Origin: Propionibacteriaceae bacterium
Lineage (GTDB): Bacteria; Actinomycetota; Actinomycetes; Propionibacteriales; Propionibacteriaceae
NCBI GenBank assembly: GCA_031267645.1
Contig: JAIRYW010000027.1
Location: 21,626 to 85,625, forward strand
Direction of reading: 5' to 3'
Length of the DNA: 64,000 nt
Part shown: positions 9,760-18,908 of the stretch, in pieces
Numbering within the stretch: position 1 is the stretch's first letter
How the letters are laid out: every line of letters begins with the position of its first letter
Made by a program: the position numbers and the translations under genes
Notes under the pieces: generated by a model
The model's input: the letters and a program-made list of their open reading frames with translations, nothing else
Told to the model about the DNA's origin: nothing
Databases searched by the model: none

Positions 9760-10203
9760 ATGGAAAACAGCGACATTTTCATCTGCATCGACCACGTCGG
9801 TTACGCCGTCCCCGATCTCGACGCCGCCATCAAGTTCCACACCGAGGCCCTGGGCTGGCGCGTCTTGCACCGCGAGACCAACTCGGAACAGGGCGTCGAG
9901 GAAGCCATGTTGGGCACCGGCGAGCAATCGCCTCTGAGCGCGCAGGTCCAGCTCCTGGCTCCGCTCAGCCCCGAGTCCACCATCGGCAAGTACCTGGCCA
10001 CCAAGGGCCCCGGCATTCAGCAGGTCTGCTACCGCGTGGCCGACATCGACCAGGCCAGCGCCGTCCTGCGCGAACGCGGCGTGCGTCTGCTGTACGCCGA
10101 GCCCAAGATCGGCACCGGCGGCTCGCGCATCCAATTCGCCCACCCCAAGGACACCGGCGGCATCCTGCTCGAGATCGTCCAGCCCAACCCGGCCGGCCAC
10201 TGA
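9760..10203 (+). CDS. mce: methylmalonyl-CoA epimerase
   Basis: The enzyme interconverts (2R)- and (2S)-methylmalonyl-CoA, the step between methylmalonyl-CoA mutase and the biotin carboxyl-transfer or propionyl-CoA carboxylase step. The 147-residue protein is a VOC-fold enzyme close in length to the Propionibacterium shermanii epimerase (148). The metal ligand His12 (DHVGYAV) is conserved, as are IQQVCYRVADI in the second half and a Glu in LLEIVQ near residue 138. It is probably leaderless or weakly initiated; only AAGGG precedes the ATG, with little spacing. A nearby epimerase-nucS arrangement is also known in mycobacteria. Together with cobO downstream, it points to an active B12-dependent propionate pathway. 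Confidence 0.93.
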   Translation: MENSDIFICIDHVGYAVPDLDAAIKFHTEALGWRVLHRETNSEQGVEEAMLGTGEQSPLSAQVQLLAPLSPESTIGKYLATKGPGIQQVCYRVADIDQASAVLRERGVRLLYAEPKIGTGGSRIQFAHPKDTGGILLEIVQPNPAGH

Positions 10204-10341
10204 CCCTAAAGCGGGCCTCAAGCCATTGACCACTCGGGTACCTTCCGCCCAGAACGACGCGATACACTCTCAGTCGGCCTGGGGCGATCAGTCGGGATCG
10301 CCTCAGCCGGCTGAGTTCCAGCGCACCGCCAGGAGACAGAC

Positions 10342-11637
10342 ATGAGCATCGACGAGACTGCCGACGAGGGTGTTGGCCTCTTTGAAGACCTTTTCGAAGA
10401 CAACGCCAGCGCCGCCGGCAGCTTTCCCCGTGAGATGCGCGGGTACGACCGTTCCGCGGTCGACAATTACGTGCGCAAGCTGGAGAAGCAGGTCGTGGAC
10501 CTGCGCCACGCTCTGGAGCAATCGCAGTCCCAGGCCCAGCAGATCGTCCAGGTCCAGGCCCCGCCTCCGACCAAGACCATCGACGTGGACCGTCTGTCCG
10601 GCCACGCCGCCCAGATCCTGCAGGCCTCCCAGGCCAAGGCCGACGAGATCATCACCGAGGCTTCGATGGAGGCCCAGCGCATCACCGACGAGGCCCGCGA
10701 GGTGGTGGCCGATCTGCGTTCCACCGGCCAGGGCGAGGTCGACTCCCTACGTAAGACCACCATGGCCAACCTGCGCCAGGAGCGGGACAAGCAGACCACC
10801 GAGCTGACCTCCCTGCTGAAGCGGGCCCGGGCCGACGCCGACGCCGCCGTCGAGTCGGCCAAGAAGAACGCCGACGCCCGGCGCGCCCAAGCCGAGCAGG
10901 AAGCCTCCGCCATCGTGGCGTCCGCCCACCAGGAGGCCGAACGGATCCGCAACGAGGCCGAACGAGCGGCCGGCGAGGCCAAGGTGGCGGCCCAGTCCGA
11001 CCGCGACGCCTTGGTGGCCGAGGCTCACAAGGCGGTCGACGAGGCCAACCGGGTCCGCACCACCGCTTTGACCGAGATCGCCCAGAAGCAAGAAGCGGCC
11101 TCGACCAAGCTGTTGGAGGAGACCAACCAAGCCGCCGTCTTGCGCAAGACCGCCTTGGACGAGTCCGAGCGCTTCCGGGTCCAAGCCCAGACCGAGGCCG
11201 AGCAGCTGCTGGCCCAGGCCAGGCGCGAGATCACCGATCTGCAGGAGCGGGTCAGCTCCGAGGCGACGCGACGCAAGACCAAGCTGCAGGCCGACATCAC
11301 AGCCCTGCAACAGCGCAAACGGGCCATCACCCAGCAGTTGGGCACTCTGTTCGGCATCGGCGCCGCCGCCGCCACTCAGTTCCCGGAGGAGAACTGGGGC
11401 GAGTTGCCCGAGATCACCTTCAGCGCCCTGGACGAGTCCGAGCCCACCGGGGCCCGGGAGGCTCCGGCCGGCCGGCCCCAACGGGCCGAGTCCCCCGCTC
11501 CGGCGGCGACGGCCTCCCCATCCAAACCGGCTCAGTCTCAACCGGCCCCGTCACAATCGGCTCAGTCACCGACTCCGCCCTCGACCGCCTCTTCGCCCAC
11601 GCCCACGCCCAAGGCCGAGGCCCAGGCCCAGGCCTGA
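10342..11637 (+). CDS. DivIVA domain-containing coiled-coil protein
   Basis: The 431-residue protein has a DivIVA-type N-terminal motif (FPREMRGYDRSAVDNYVRKL, about residues 33-53). A very long Ala/Glu/Gln/Arg-rich coiled coil follows, to about residue 335. It ends with a Pro/Ser/Gln/Ala-rich tail containing repeated QSQPAPSQ-like units. It has no membrane segment. Family knowledge suggests a polar or septal scaffold in growth or division. It is larger than classic Wag31 (about 270), so it may be a second scaffold of the Scy/FilP or large DivIVA-like type; I do not assign wag31. AGGAGA lies upstream of ATG 10342. It stands alone, between the epimerase gene and convergent nucS. Confidence 0.8.
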   Translation: MSIDETADEGVGLFEDLFEDNASAAGSFPREMRGYDRSAVDNYVRKLEKQVVDLRHALEQSQSQAQQIVQVQAPPPTKTIDVDRLSGHAAQILQASQAKADEIITEASMEAQRITDEAREVVADLRSTGQGEVDSLRKTTMANLRQERDKQTTELTSLLKRARADADAAVESAKKNADARRAQAEQEASAIVASAHQEAERIRNEAERAAGEAKVAAQSDRDALVAEAHKAVDEANRVRTTALTEIAQKQEAASTKLLEETNQAAVLRKTALDESERFRVQAQTEAEQLLAQARREITDLQERVSSEATRRKTKLQADITALQQRKRAITQQLGTLFGIGAAAATQFPEENWGELPEITFSALDESEPTGAREAPAGRPQRAESPAPAATASPSKPAQSQPAPSQSAQSPTPPSTASSPTPTPKAEAQAQA

Positions 11638-11654
11638 GCTTTCCTGATCGGCGC

Positions 11655-11679
11655 AGCGGTTCGGCCTCGGCCGACCGCT
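11655..11679. terminator. bidirectional hairpin between divIVA-like gene and nucS
   Basis: AGCGGT(T)CGGC pairs with GCCGACCGCT around a CTCG loop, a 10-pair stem with one bulge. It sits between two convergent genes and touches the nucS stop codon. Confidence 0.5.
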
Positions 11680-12374
11680 CAGAACAGCCGCTCCTCTGGG
11701 TGGTCGGCCCCGCGTAAGGCGTCGTAGTCGACCCGGACGCAGGCGATGCCCCGGTCGAGGGCCACCACTTCGGCCTGGGGTTTGATCTGTTGGGCCACGA
11801 AGACGCCCTCGACCCGGCCCAACAAACTGTCCCGGCGCAGCAATTCCAGATAGCGGGTCAGCTGCTCGACGCCGTCGATCTCGCCCCGCCGCTTGACCTC
11901 GACCGCCACGTAGGAGCCGTCGCCTGCCCGGCAGAGCAGGTCGACCGGACCGATCGGAGTCTGATACTCCCGTTGGACCAGGCTGAGATCGCTCCGGATG
12001 GCCGAGGGATCCTCGGCCAGGAGGCGCTGCAGGTGTTTCTCCACCCCGTCCTTGCGCAATCCCGGGTCGCGGCCCAGCTCGTAGGCGCTGTCGGACAGGA
12101 TCTCGGCCAGACCGATCTGGAGGGTGTCGCCCGAGCGATTGCGGACCGACCACAGTTCGGTCAGCTGCCCGGACGGGTCCAGCGCCGGATCGGCCTCCTG
12201 CCGGGTCATCAGACAGGGAGCGGACATCCAGTTGAGGGGCTTGTAGGCCCCGTCGTCGGCGTGGATCTGGATCGAGCCGTCGGCCTTGACCATGATCAGA
12301 CGGGTGGCCCAGGGCAGGTGGGCGGTCAGCTTGCCGGCGTAATCGACCTGGCAGCGAGCGATGATCAGACGCAC
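11679..12374 (-). CDS. nucS: mismatch-specific endonuclease NucS/EndoMS
   Basis: NucS cuts both strands at certain mismatches and is the core of the MutS/MutL-independent mismatch repair of many Actinobacteria. The 231-residue protein has the N-terminal beta-rich DNA-binding domain ([20 protein letters not shown]) and a C-terminal RecB-like nuclease domain. Catalytic residues Asp145 (GPVDLL), Glu159 and Lys161 (VAVEVKRR) are in place, one position off the mycobacterial numbering. The QLTRYLELL helix is also kept. The C-terminus ends in DHPEERLF. No beta-clamp peptide was looked for beyond the ending. The gene is divergent from a small cysteine-rich protein gene, with 58 bases between starts. 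Confidence 0.94.
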   Translation of the reverse strand: MRLIIARCQVDYAGKLTAHLPWATRLIMVKADGSIQIHADDGAYKPLNWMSAPCLMTRQEADPALDPSGQLTELWSVRNRSGDTLQIGLAEILSDSAYELGRDPGLRKDGVEKHLQRLLAEDPSAIRSDLSLVQREYQTPIGPVDLLCRAGDGSYVAVEVKRRGEIDGVEQLTRYLELLRRDSLLGRVEGVFVAQQIKPQAEVVALDRGIACVRVDYDALRGADHPEERLF

Positions 12375-12420
12375 CGGCCCAGACTACCCAAACCGACCCT
12401 CGGCCCGGTCCCGGCCCGCG

Positions 12421-12426
12421 TAGACT
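12421..12426 (+). promoter_or_regulatory. -10 box for a leaderless transcript
   Basis: TAGACT ends exactly six bases before ATG 12433, and no Shine-Dalgarno sequence is present. Transcription would start at the A of the start codon. Confidence 0.5.
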
Positions 12427-12432
12427 CGGACC

Positions 12433-12705
12433 ATGGCGCGTCGCACCTCCAAACACCTGTCCCCGCCGCGACCGCTCCATTCGAGTCACGCCAGCGCCCA
12501 GTTGAAGGCGGACGGGCGTTGGATCGTGCGCACCATGCCCGGCGGGCGAGCGGTCAAGGATTACCGCTGTCCCGGCTGCGAGCAGCTGATCGGCGCCGGC
12601 ACGCCCCACTTGGTGGTCTGGCCCGACCTCCCCGGCTTGGGCGTCGAACGGTCGGTCGACGACCGCCGGCACTGGCACACCGGTTGTTGGAGCCGGCGCT
12701 CCTGA
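12433..12705 (+). CDS. small cysteine/histidine protein, divergent from nucS
   Basis: This 90-residue basic protein has CPGC at about residues 46-49 and HWHTGCW near the C-terminus. Together these could form a treble-clef or zinc-ribbon metal site. The N-terminus is rich in Arg, Ser and Pro and probably flexible. Related actinomycete proteins are often labelled ATP/GTP-binding, but I see no P-loop. The gene is divergent from nucS with a 58-base shared promoter region, and a TAGACT box fits leaderless transcription. The position suggests, but does not prove, a link to DNA repair or nucleic-acid binding. The function is unknown. Confidence 0.75.
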   Translation: MARRTSKHLSPPRPLHSSHASAQLKADGRWIVRTMPGGRAVKDYRCPGCEQLIGAGTPHLVVWPDLPGLGVERSVDDRRHWHTGCWSRRS

Positions 12706-12714
12706 GCCGAACTG

Positions 12715-12720
12715 TATGAT
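12715..12720 (+). promoter_or_regulatory. -10 box for a leaderless transcript
   Basis: TATGAT ends six bases before ATG 12727. No Shine-Dalgarno site precedes that start, so a leaderless mRNA is likely. Confidence 0.5.
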
Positions 12721-12726
12721 GGCGCG

Positions 12727-13515
12727 ATGCACTGTCAGGTCGAGAGTCGCGGGGCCGGACCCATCCGTTATGTCTTCTGCCATGGCTTGTTCGGGCGCGG
12801 GCGCAACTGGACCTCGATCGCCCGCCGGCTGGAGCCGGACGGCTGTCTCTTGCTCGACCTGCCCGACCACGGCCAGGCCAGCCGCAGCCAAAGTTTCAGC
12901 TACGCCAATCTGGTGGCGGCCCTGACCGAGGTCCTGGAGGAGCTGGCCGGGACCGACTTCACCCTGGTGGGCCATTCGATGGGCGGCCGGGCGGTCATGC
13001 TGACGGCCTTGGCCCGCCCCGACCTGGTCCCCCGGCTGGTGGTGGAGGACATCGGCCCCGCCCCCACCCCGGTCGGCCCCCTGCGTCAGACCGCCGACGC
13101 CCTAGCCGGCTTGGAGCTGGCCGGGCTGCAGTCCCGCCGCCAAGCCGACCGCCAGCTGGCCTCGGCCCTGCCCGACCCAGCCCTGCGCGCCTTCCTGCTG
13201 TCCGGCCTGCAGCCCGATCCGAAGGACGGCTGGCGCTGGGTCTTCAACCTCGAATTGCTGCGCCGCGACCTCGACCGGATCATGGACTGGCCCGACCCCG
13301 GTCCGACGGAGCCCTATCCCGGGGCTTGCCTGTGGTTGTTGGGGGCCCAGTCGGGGGCCGTGCCGCCGGCCAGCGCCGTGCGCATGGGCCAGCTCTTCCC
13401 CCGGCTGCGGACGGTCCGTCTGGACCCGGCCGGCCATTGGGTCCACGCCGACCTGCCCGACCAGTTCGCCGCCGCTTTGCGTCAGTTCACAGATCAGACC
13501 CGGTCCGAGACCTGA
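12727..13515 (+). CDS. alpha/beta-fold hydrolase
   Basis: The 262-residue protein has the alpha/beta hydrolase core. It shows an oxyanion strand with HGLFGRGRNW near residue 20, DLPDHGQAS, the nucleophile elbow GHSMGG (Ser near residue 88) and a C-terminal catalytic His in AGHWVHAD. It resembles YbfF/MenH-type esterases in size and motif order; the substrate cannot be told. It is cytosolic, with no signal peptide. The start is set by an upstream TATGAT box at leaderless spacing. The gene is convergent with the cyclophilin gene. Confidence 0.85.
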   Translation: MHCQVESRGAGPIRYVFCHGLFGRGRNWTSIARRLEPDGCLLLDLPDHGQASRSQSFSYANLVAALTEVLEELAGTDFTLVGHSMGGRAVMLTALARPDLVPRLVVEDIGPAPTPVGPLRQTADALAGLELAGLQSRRQADRQLASALPDPALRAFLLSGLQPDPKDGWRWVFNLELLRRDLDRIMDWPDPGPTEPYPGACLWLLGAQSGAVPPASAVRMGQLFPRLRTVRLDPAGHWVHADLPDQFAAALRQFTDQTRSET

Positions 13516-13547
13516 GCCCCGACGGCGCCCCGCGCTGACTCGAGCGG

Positions 13548-13563
13548 CCGGGGCGATCCCCGG
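13548..13563. terminator. short hairpin between convergent genes
   Basis: CCGGGG and CCCCGG form a six-pair stem around a CGAT loop, between the hydrolase and cyclophilin stops. It is weak and lacks a T tract. Confidence 0.3.
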
Positions 13564-13600
13564 ATCAGGAGCGCTGGTCGATTCTCAGCCGAGGGGAGCC

Positions 13601-14302
13601 TCAGCCGAGCGAGACCTGCTGGATCTCGGCGAAGTTGTTCGGCTTGCCGCCGCCGGCCGGGCTGGAACCGTCCTGGCCCTCCGCCGCGATCCGCTCGATG
13701 ACGGCCCGGGAGGCGTCGTCCATGTGCCCGAAGACGGTGTAGTCGGGCGGCAGTTGGGAATCTTCGTAGACCAAGAAGAACTGCGAGCCGTTGGTGTTGG
13801 GCCCGGCGTTGGCCATCGCCACCGTGCCAGCCGGATAGGTGTCGTCGGAGTAGGTCTCGTCGGCGAAGGTGTAGCCCGGGCCGCCCCGACCGGTGCCGGT
13901 GGGATCGCCGCACTGCAGAATGCGCAGACTGCCCGAGTCGGACAGACGGTGGCAGCTGGTGCCGGTGTAGTACCCCTGCTCGGCCAGTGACAAGAAGGAG
14001 TTGACCGTGCAAGGGGTGCGGGCCCGGTCCAAGGTGATGGTGACCGGCCCCTCGTTCATGGTCAAGGTGATGGTGGTGGAACCGATCGCCGGCACGTCGT
14101 CGGTCGGCGGGGGGTCGACCGGGCGGGCCGGGGAGCCGGAGACGTTGTAGACGCAGGTGGTGAAACCAGCCGGGGCCGAATTCTGGGATCGGGTGGTCTG
14201 GTTGGGCGACGGCGATCCGGTGTTCTGGGGGGCGGGAGCTTGCCCACAAGCGGCCAGCAACGACAAGGCGGCTGCGGCCAGGACGACTGACAGGCGTTTC
14301 AT
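13601..14302 (-). CDS. cyclophilin-type peptidyl-prolyl cis-trans isomerase lipoprotein
   Basis: The 233-residue protein has a lipoprotein signal peptide (MKRLSVVLAAAALSLLAACG, lipobox LAAC), a Ser/Asn/Pro/Thr linker and a cyclophilin domain from about residue 75. Typical segments are TITLDRARTPCTVNSFLSLA, GTSCHRLSDSG, TVAMANAGPNTNGSQFFLVY and YTVFGHMDD. It should catalyse proline isomerisation in proteins outside the membrane. An ATG at 14323 is in frame, but the internal ATG at 14302 gives the proper short basic n-region. It is divergent from cobO and convergent with the hydrolase gene. Confidence 0.9.
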   Translation of the reverse strand: MKRLSVVLAAAALSLLAACGQAPAPQNTGSPSPNQTTRSQNSAPAGFTTCVYNVSGSPARPVDPPPTDDVPAIGSTTITLTMNEGPVTITLDRARTPCTVNSFLSLAEQGYYTGTSCHRLSDSGSLRILQCGDPTGTGRGGPGYTFADETYSDDTYPAGTVAMANAGPNTNGSQFFLVYEDSQLPPDYTVFGHMDDASRAVIERIAAEGQDGSSPAGGGKPNNFAEIQQVSLG

Positions 14303-14371
14303 CACGGACCTAGCCTGCCACATCGCCGCCGGCTTCGTCGTTCGACAGGCTCAAGCCGCCCCGGCGCCGAC

Positions 14372-14377
14372 TAGGCT
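14372..14377 (+). promoter_or_regulatory. -10 box for leaderless cobO transcript
   Basis: TAGGCT ends six bases before ATG 14384, with no ribosome site between. This matches the leaderless pattern seen at other genes here. Confidence 0.5.
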
Positions 14378-14383
14378 GAAGCC

Positions 14384-14977
14384 ATGGTCAACCTGACACG
14401 CATCTACACTCGCACCGGCGACCAGGGCCAGACCCGGCTGGTCGACAATCAAACCACCGCCAAGACCGACTGCCGCGTCGAGGCCTACGGTTCGGTGGAC
14501 GAATTGAACGCGGTCCTGGGCCTGGCCATCGCCTCCGGGCCGCCGCCGGCGGTGGCACAGGTGCTGGCCACGGTCCAGCAGGAGCTGTTCGACCTGGGAG
14601 CGGACCTGGCCACCCCCCGCCGCGCCGACCCCGACCCGGCCCATCCGGACCTCCGTCTGCTGCCCCAGCAGGTGGCCCGGTTGGAGCGCTGGTGCGACCA
14701 GTTCGCAGCCGATCTGACCAGCCTGCGCTCCTTCGTCTTGCCCGGCGGCAGCCTGGTCGGGGCCCAGCTGCACCTGGCTCGGACGGTCTGCCGGCGAGCC
14801 GAGCGGGTGGCCTGGCGGGCGGCCGAGGAATACGGCCTGGCGGCGGGCGGGCTGAATCCCGAAGCCTTGACCTACCTCAACCGACTGTCCGACCTGCTCT
14901 TCATCTTGGCCCGGACGGTGGACGGCCCGGAGCGCGAGATTTTGTGGGCCCCCGGCGGCCAGCGTCAGGCTGACTGA
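14384..14977 (+). CDS. cob(I)alamin adenosyltransferase, PduO type
   Basis: The enzyme transfers adenosyl from ATP to cob(I)alamin, producing coenzyme B12 for mutases such as methylmalonyl-CoA mutase. The 197-residue protein shows the PduO-type ATP-binding N-terminus (RIYTRTGDQGQTRL with a Thr/Gly-rich loop), VEAYGSVDELNAVLGLA, and the C-terminal CRRAERVAWR and LTYLNRLSDLLFILAR helices. It is not of the CobA/CobO P-loop type. The gene sits in the position occupied by the same family near the ATP synthase operon of mycobacteria. It probably supports the epimerase pathway encoded at 9760. Confidence 0.93.
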   Translation: MVNLTRIYTRTGDQGQTRLVDNQTTAKTDCRVEAYGSVDELNAVLGLAIASGPPPAVAQVLATVQQELFDLGADLATPRRADPDPAHPDLRLLPQQVARLERWCDQFAADLTSLRSFVLPGGSLVGAQLHLARTVCRRAERVAWRAAEEYGLAAGGLNPEALTYLNRLSDLLFILARTVDGPEREILWAPGGQRQAD

Positions 14978-15130
14978 GCCGGCGGCTGGGCCGGACGGCG
15001 GCCAGCGGTCGGTCGAGTCGGGCCGCCGCAGCCGTGCGGGAGCGCGATCATGGCCGCCGAGACGGCCGGGGCGCCTCGGGTCGGCCGCATCCGCCGCGGT
15101 CGCCGAAGACCGGCCCCGAGGGGCGACCGC

Positions 15131-16276
15131 TCAGCCGAAGGCCAGATCGATGACGACGATCTCGCAGTGGCTGCCCAGCCGCATGGGCGGGCCCCAGGTG
15201 CCGGCCCCCGAGGTGACGATGGCTTGGAGGGAGCCGTCCGGGTCTCGCCAGTAGCCGTAGGAGACCTCGAAGAGGGCCCCCACCAACCAGTTGACCGGCC
15301 AGATCTGGCCCCGGTGGGTGTGCCCCGACAGCATCAGGTCGGCCTGGCCCAGGTATTCCCGCAGATGGCTGGGCTGATGGTCCAAGACGATGATCGGACG
15401 CTGGGTCTCGGCTTGGGTCAGAGCCGGGACCGGTTGGCGCGGCGTCGGCGTGCCGCCGATGGGCGAGGAGTCGCGCCGACCGACCAAGGTGAAACGGCCG
15501 TCGATCTCGACCGCCTGGTCCGACAGCAGTTGGAGGCCGGACTGCTCCAGCAGCTCGACCATGCTGGACCAGGTCGGACCGCCGTCGTGGTTGCCCAGGA
15601 TGGCGTAGACCCCCAGTGGGGCGCGCAGCCGTTCGAACTGGGCCCGGATCGGCGCCGGGTCGCCCAGGGCGGTGAAATTGGAGTCGAAAATGTCCCCGGC
15701 CAGCACCACCAGGTCGGGCTGGCTGGCTTGGACGGCGTCGACCACGCGGCTGAGCTGCTCGGCCCGGTTGACCAGCCCCAGGTGCAGGTCGCTCAGCAGC
15801 GCCAGTCGGACCGGCGGCGCGGATGGACCGGCCAGGTCGACCTGGTAGTGGACGGTGTCCAGACGCCAGGCCCGGTCGGCCAGGCCGACGCCGCACAGGC
15901 CGGCCACCAGGGCCACCACCACCAGACCGGTTCCGACGCTCCAAGGGCGCGGCGTGGGCGACGGGACCAGTTTGACCAAGTGACCGATCAGACGTAGCAG
16001 ATCGACCAGCAGGACCGCCAGCAGGCTGTAGACGACGACTCCCAGCCCGACGTAACCGATCCGCGCCGGCCAGCGGGTCCACCCCGCCCCGGACAGCTGG
16101 CCGGCCCCCACCGCTGCCACCAACAAGACCAGCAGACCGGCGTAGAGACAACCGAAGACGACCGGGTGGCGCCAGCTCGGCGCCAGGGCCTGGACCCAGC
16201 GGTAGGACTTCCAGCCCAGATTGACCAGTGCGGCCACCAACAGGGACAGCACCACCAGCGCTAGCACGAACCGCAC
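15131..16276 (-). CDS. membrane-anchored calcineurin-like metallophosphoesterase
   Basis: The 381-residue protein starts with about four hydrophobic segments in the first 150 residues, then a metallophosphoesterase domain. Metal ligands are visible in LLSDLHLG, VVLAGDIFD, ILGNHDGG and SGHTHRGQ. This layout resembles the YkuE/YaeI group, which includes cell-envelope lipid-headgroup phosphodiesterases; the substrate here is unknown. The domain probably lies on one face of the membrane. The start is GTG 16276 with GGAGGTGA seven bases upstream. The 153 bases to cobO on the other side hold no gene. Confidence 0.87.
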   Translation of the reverse strand: MRFVLALVVLSLLVAALVNLGWKSYRWVQALAPSWRHPVVFGCLYAGLLVLLVAAVGAGQLSGAGWTRWPARIGYVGLGVVVYSLLAVLLVDLLRLIGHLVKLVPSPTPRPWSVGTGLVVVALVAGLCGVGLADRAWRLDTVHYQVDLAGPSAPPVRLALLSDLHLGLVNRAEQLSRVVDAVQASQPDLVVLAGDIFDSNFTALGDPAPIRAQFERLRAPLGVYAILGNHDGGPTWSSMVELLEQSGLQLLSDQAVEIDGRFTLVGRRDSSPIGGTPTPRQPVPALTQAETQRPIIVLDHQPSHLREYLGQADLMLSGHTHRGQIWPVNWLVGALFEVSYGYWRDPDGSLQAIVTSGAGTWGPPMRLGSHCEIVVIDLAFG

Positions 16277-16490
16277 CTCAGGCTCACCTCCACCATCTCG
16301 GAACCAGCCATGCTACTCCCGGCCCTTTCCCGGCTGGCCCGTCCGAGACTCCCCCGGACGGGGACCACCCGGCTGACCAGCCCGTCCGCCAGCGACCTGG
16401 CGCGACGGGATCTGGACCCGAGGGGATGGATCCAGACGGGATCAGAGGTGGTCCGACGGCCTCACCAGGGGCCCTCAGGGCCAGGGGGCC

Positions 16491-16967
16491 TCAGGCGCCG
16501 TCGCCCTGGCTCCAGGTGTGGCCGTACTGGCCTTGGCCCGGTGGAGCCGACTCCGCCCAAGCCAACAAGCCGGTCACCGCCGAAGGCGACATGGCCAACT
16601 CGCAGGTGGCGGCCTCGGACTGTCGACCGGTCAACTGGACGATCTGCTGGCCCTCGAAGAGAAGGGAGCGCTCGTTGGAGGTGGGCCAACGTTGCGGACC
16701 GACCTCGATCTGGAGGCGGCGCAGCCGCAAGCGCGGACGCAGCGACAGCGACACCAGCGGGAACCACAGCAGAGCGTCGCCTTGGTAACGGGCCACGCCG
16801 TGGGCCCAACGCCGGCTGAAATCGCTCCGACCAGGCCTGAGATAACACTCGAAGGTGCCAGGGCCGGCTCCTAAGTGGCTGCGTCGGAAGACCAGCCACA
16901 ATACGGCCGAGCCGAGCAGGGCGCACAAGACGATCACGACGATCTCGATCCCGGCGCCGACTTCCAT
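16491..16967 (-). CDS. DUF2550 family membrane protein
   Basis: This 158-residue protein has one N-terminal transmembrane helix (IEIVVIVLCALLGSAVLWLVF) and a beta-rich cytosolic part (GTFECYLRPG, WAHGVARYQGDALLWFPL). It fits the actinobacterial DUF2550 family, which lies directly after atpC in many members, as here. Its function is unknown; the genomic link to ATP synthase is conserved but unexplained. It is 72 bases downstream of atpC on the same strand and may be the last gene of the ATP synthase transcript. Confidence 0.85.
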   Translation of the reverse strand: MEVGAGIEIVVIVLCALLGSAVLWLVFRRSHLGAGPGTFECYLRPGRSDFSRRWAHGVARYQGDALLWFPLVSLSLRPRLRLRRLQIEVGPQRWPTSNERSLLFEGQQIVQLTGRQSEAATCELAMSPSAVTGLLAWAESAPPGQGQYGHTWSQGDGA

Positions 16968-17039
16968 CAGGCCAGCCGACCCTGAGACCGCCAGCCCGGA
17001 CAGGCGACGAGGGCCGGATGCGACACGGTGGCCTCCATC

Positions 17040-17441
17040 TCAGCCCTTTCTAGTGGCGGCTTTGACTTGCGAGATAGCGTGATGATAGTCCGTCATGGTC
17101 TGTTCTGAGACATCGCCCGCCTCCAACTTGGCCCGAGCCGCCCGCAAGGCGGCCTCGGCGCGGGGCAGGTCGATCTCATCCAGCAGTCGGACGTAAGGGC
17201 TGATGATCGAGGTGCGCTGGGGCGAGACGGACAGGAAACCGCCGTCCACCGCCACCACCACCCGCTCGCCGGTGTCCGTCTTGATCTCGGCCACACCAGC
17301 GGCCAGGTTGGCGATCAGGGGCTCGTGGCGGGCCAACACGCCGATCTCGCCCTCCGTCGTGGTGGCGATCAACTGGACCGCCTGACCGACCCAGACCAGC
17401 CGGTCGGCTGCCACCACCTCGACCGCGAAGCTGACCGCCAT
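17040..17441 (-). CDS. atpC: ATP synthase F1 epsilon subunit
   Basis: The epsilon subunit sits on the central stalk and regulates catalysis. The 133-residue protein has the N-terminal beta-sandwich (VEVVAADRLVWVGQAV, GEIGVLARHEPLIANL, VDGGFLSVS) and a C-terminal helical part (AEAALRAARAKLEAGD). It lies three bases after atpD on the minus strand. It is the last subunit gene of the operon, in the standard order. Confidence 0.96.
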   Translation of the reverse strand: MAVSFAVEVVAADRLVWVGQAVQLIATTTEGEIGVLARHEPLIANLAAGVAEIKTDTGERVVVAVDGGFLSVSPQRTSIISPYVRLLDEIDLPRAEAALRAARAKLEAGDVSEQTMTDYHHAISQVKAATRKG

Positions 17442-17444
17442 GGC

Positions 17445-18908
<1,464 letters not shown>

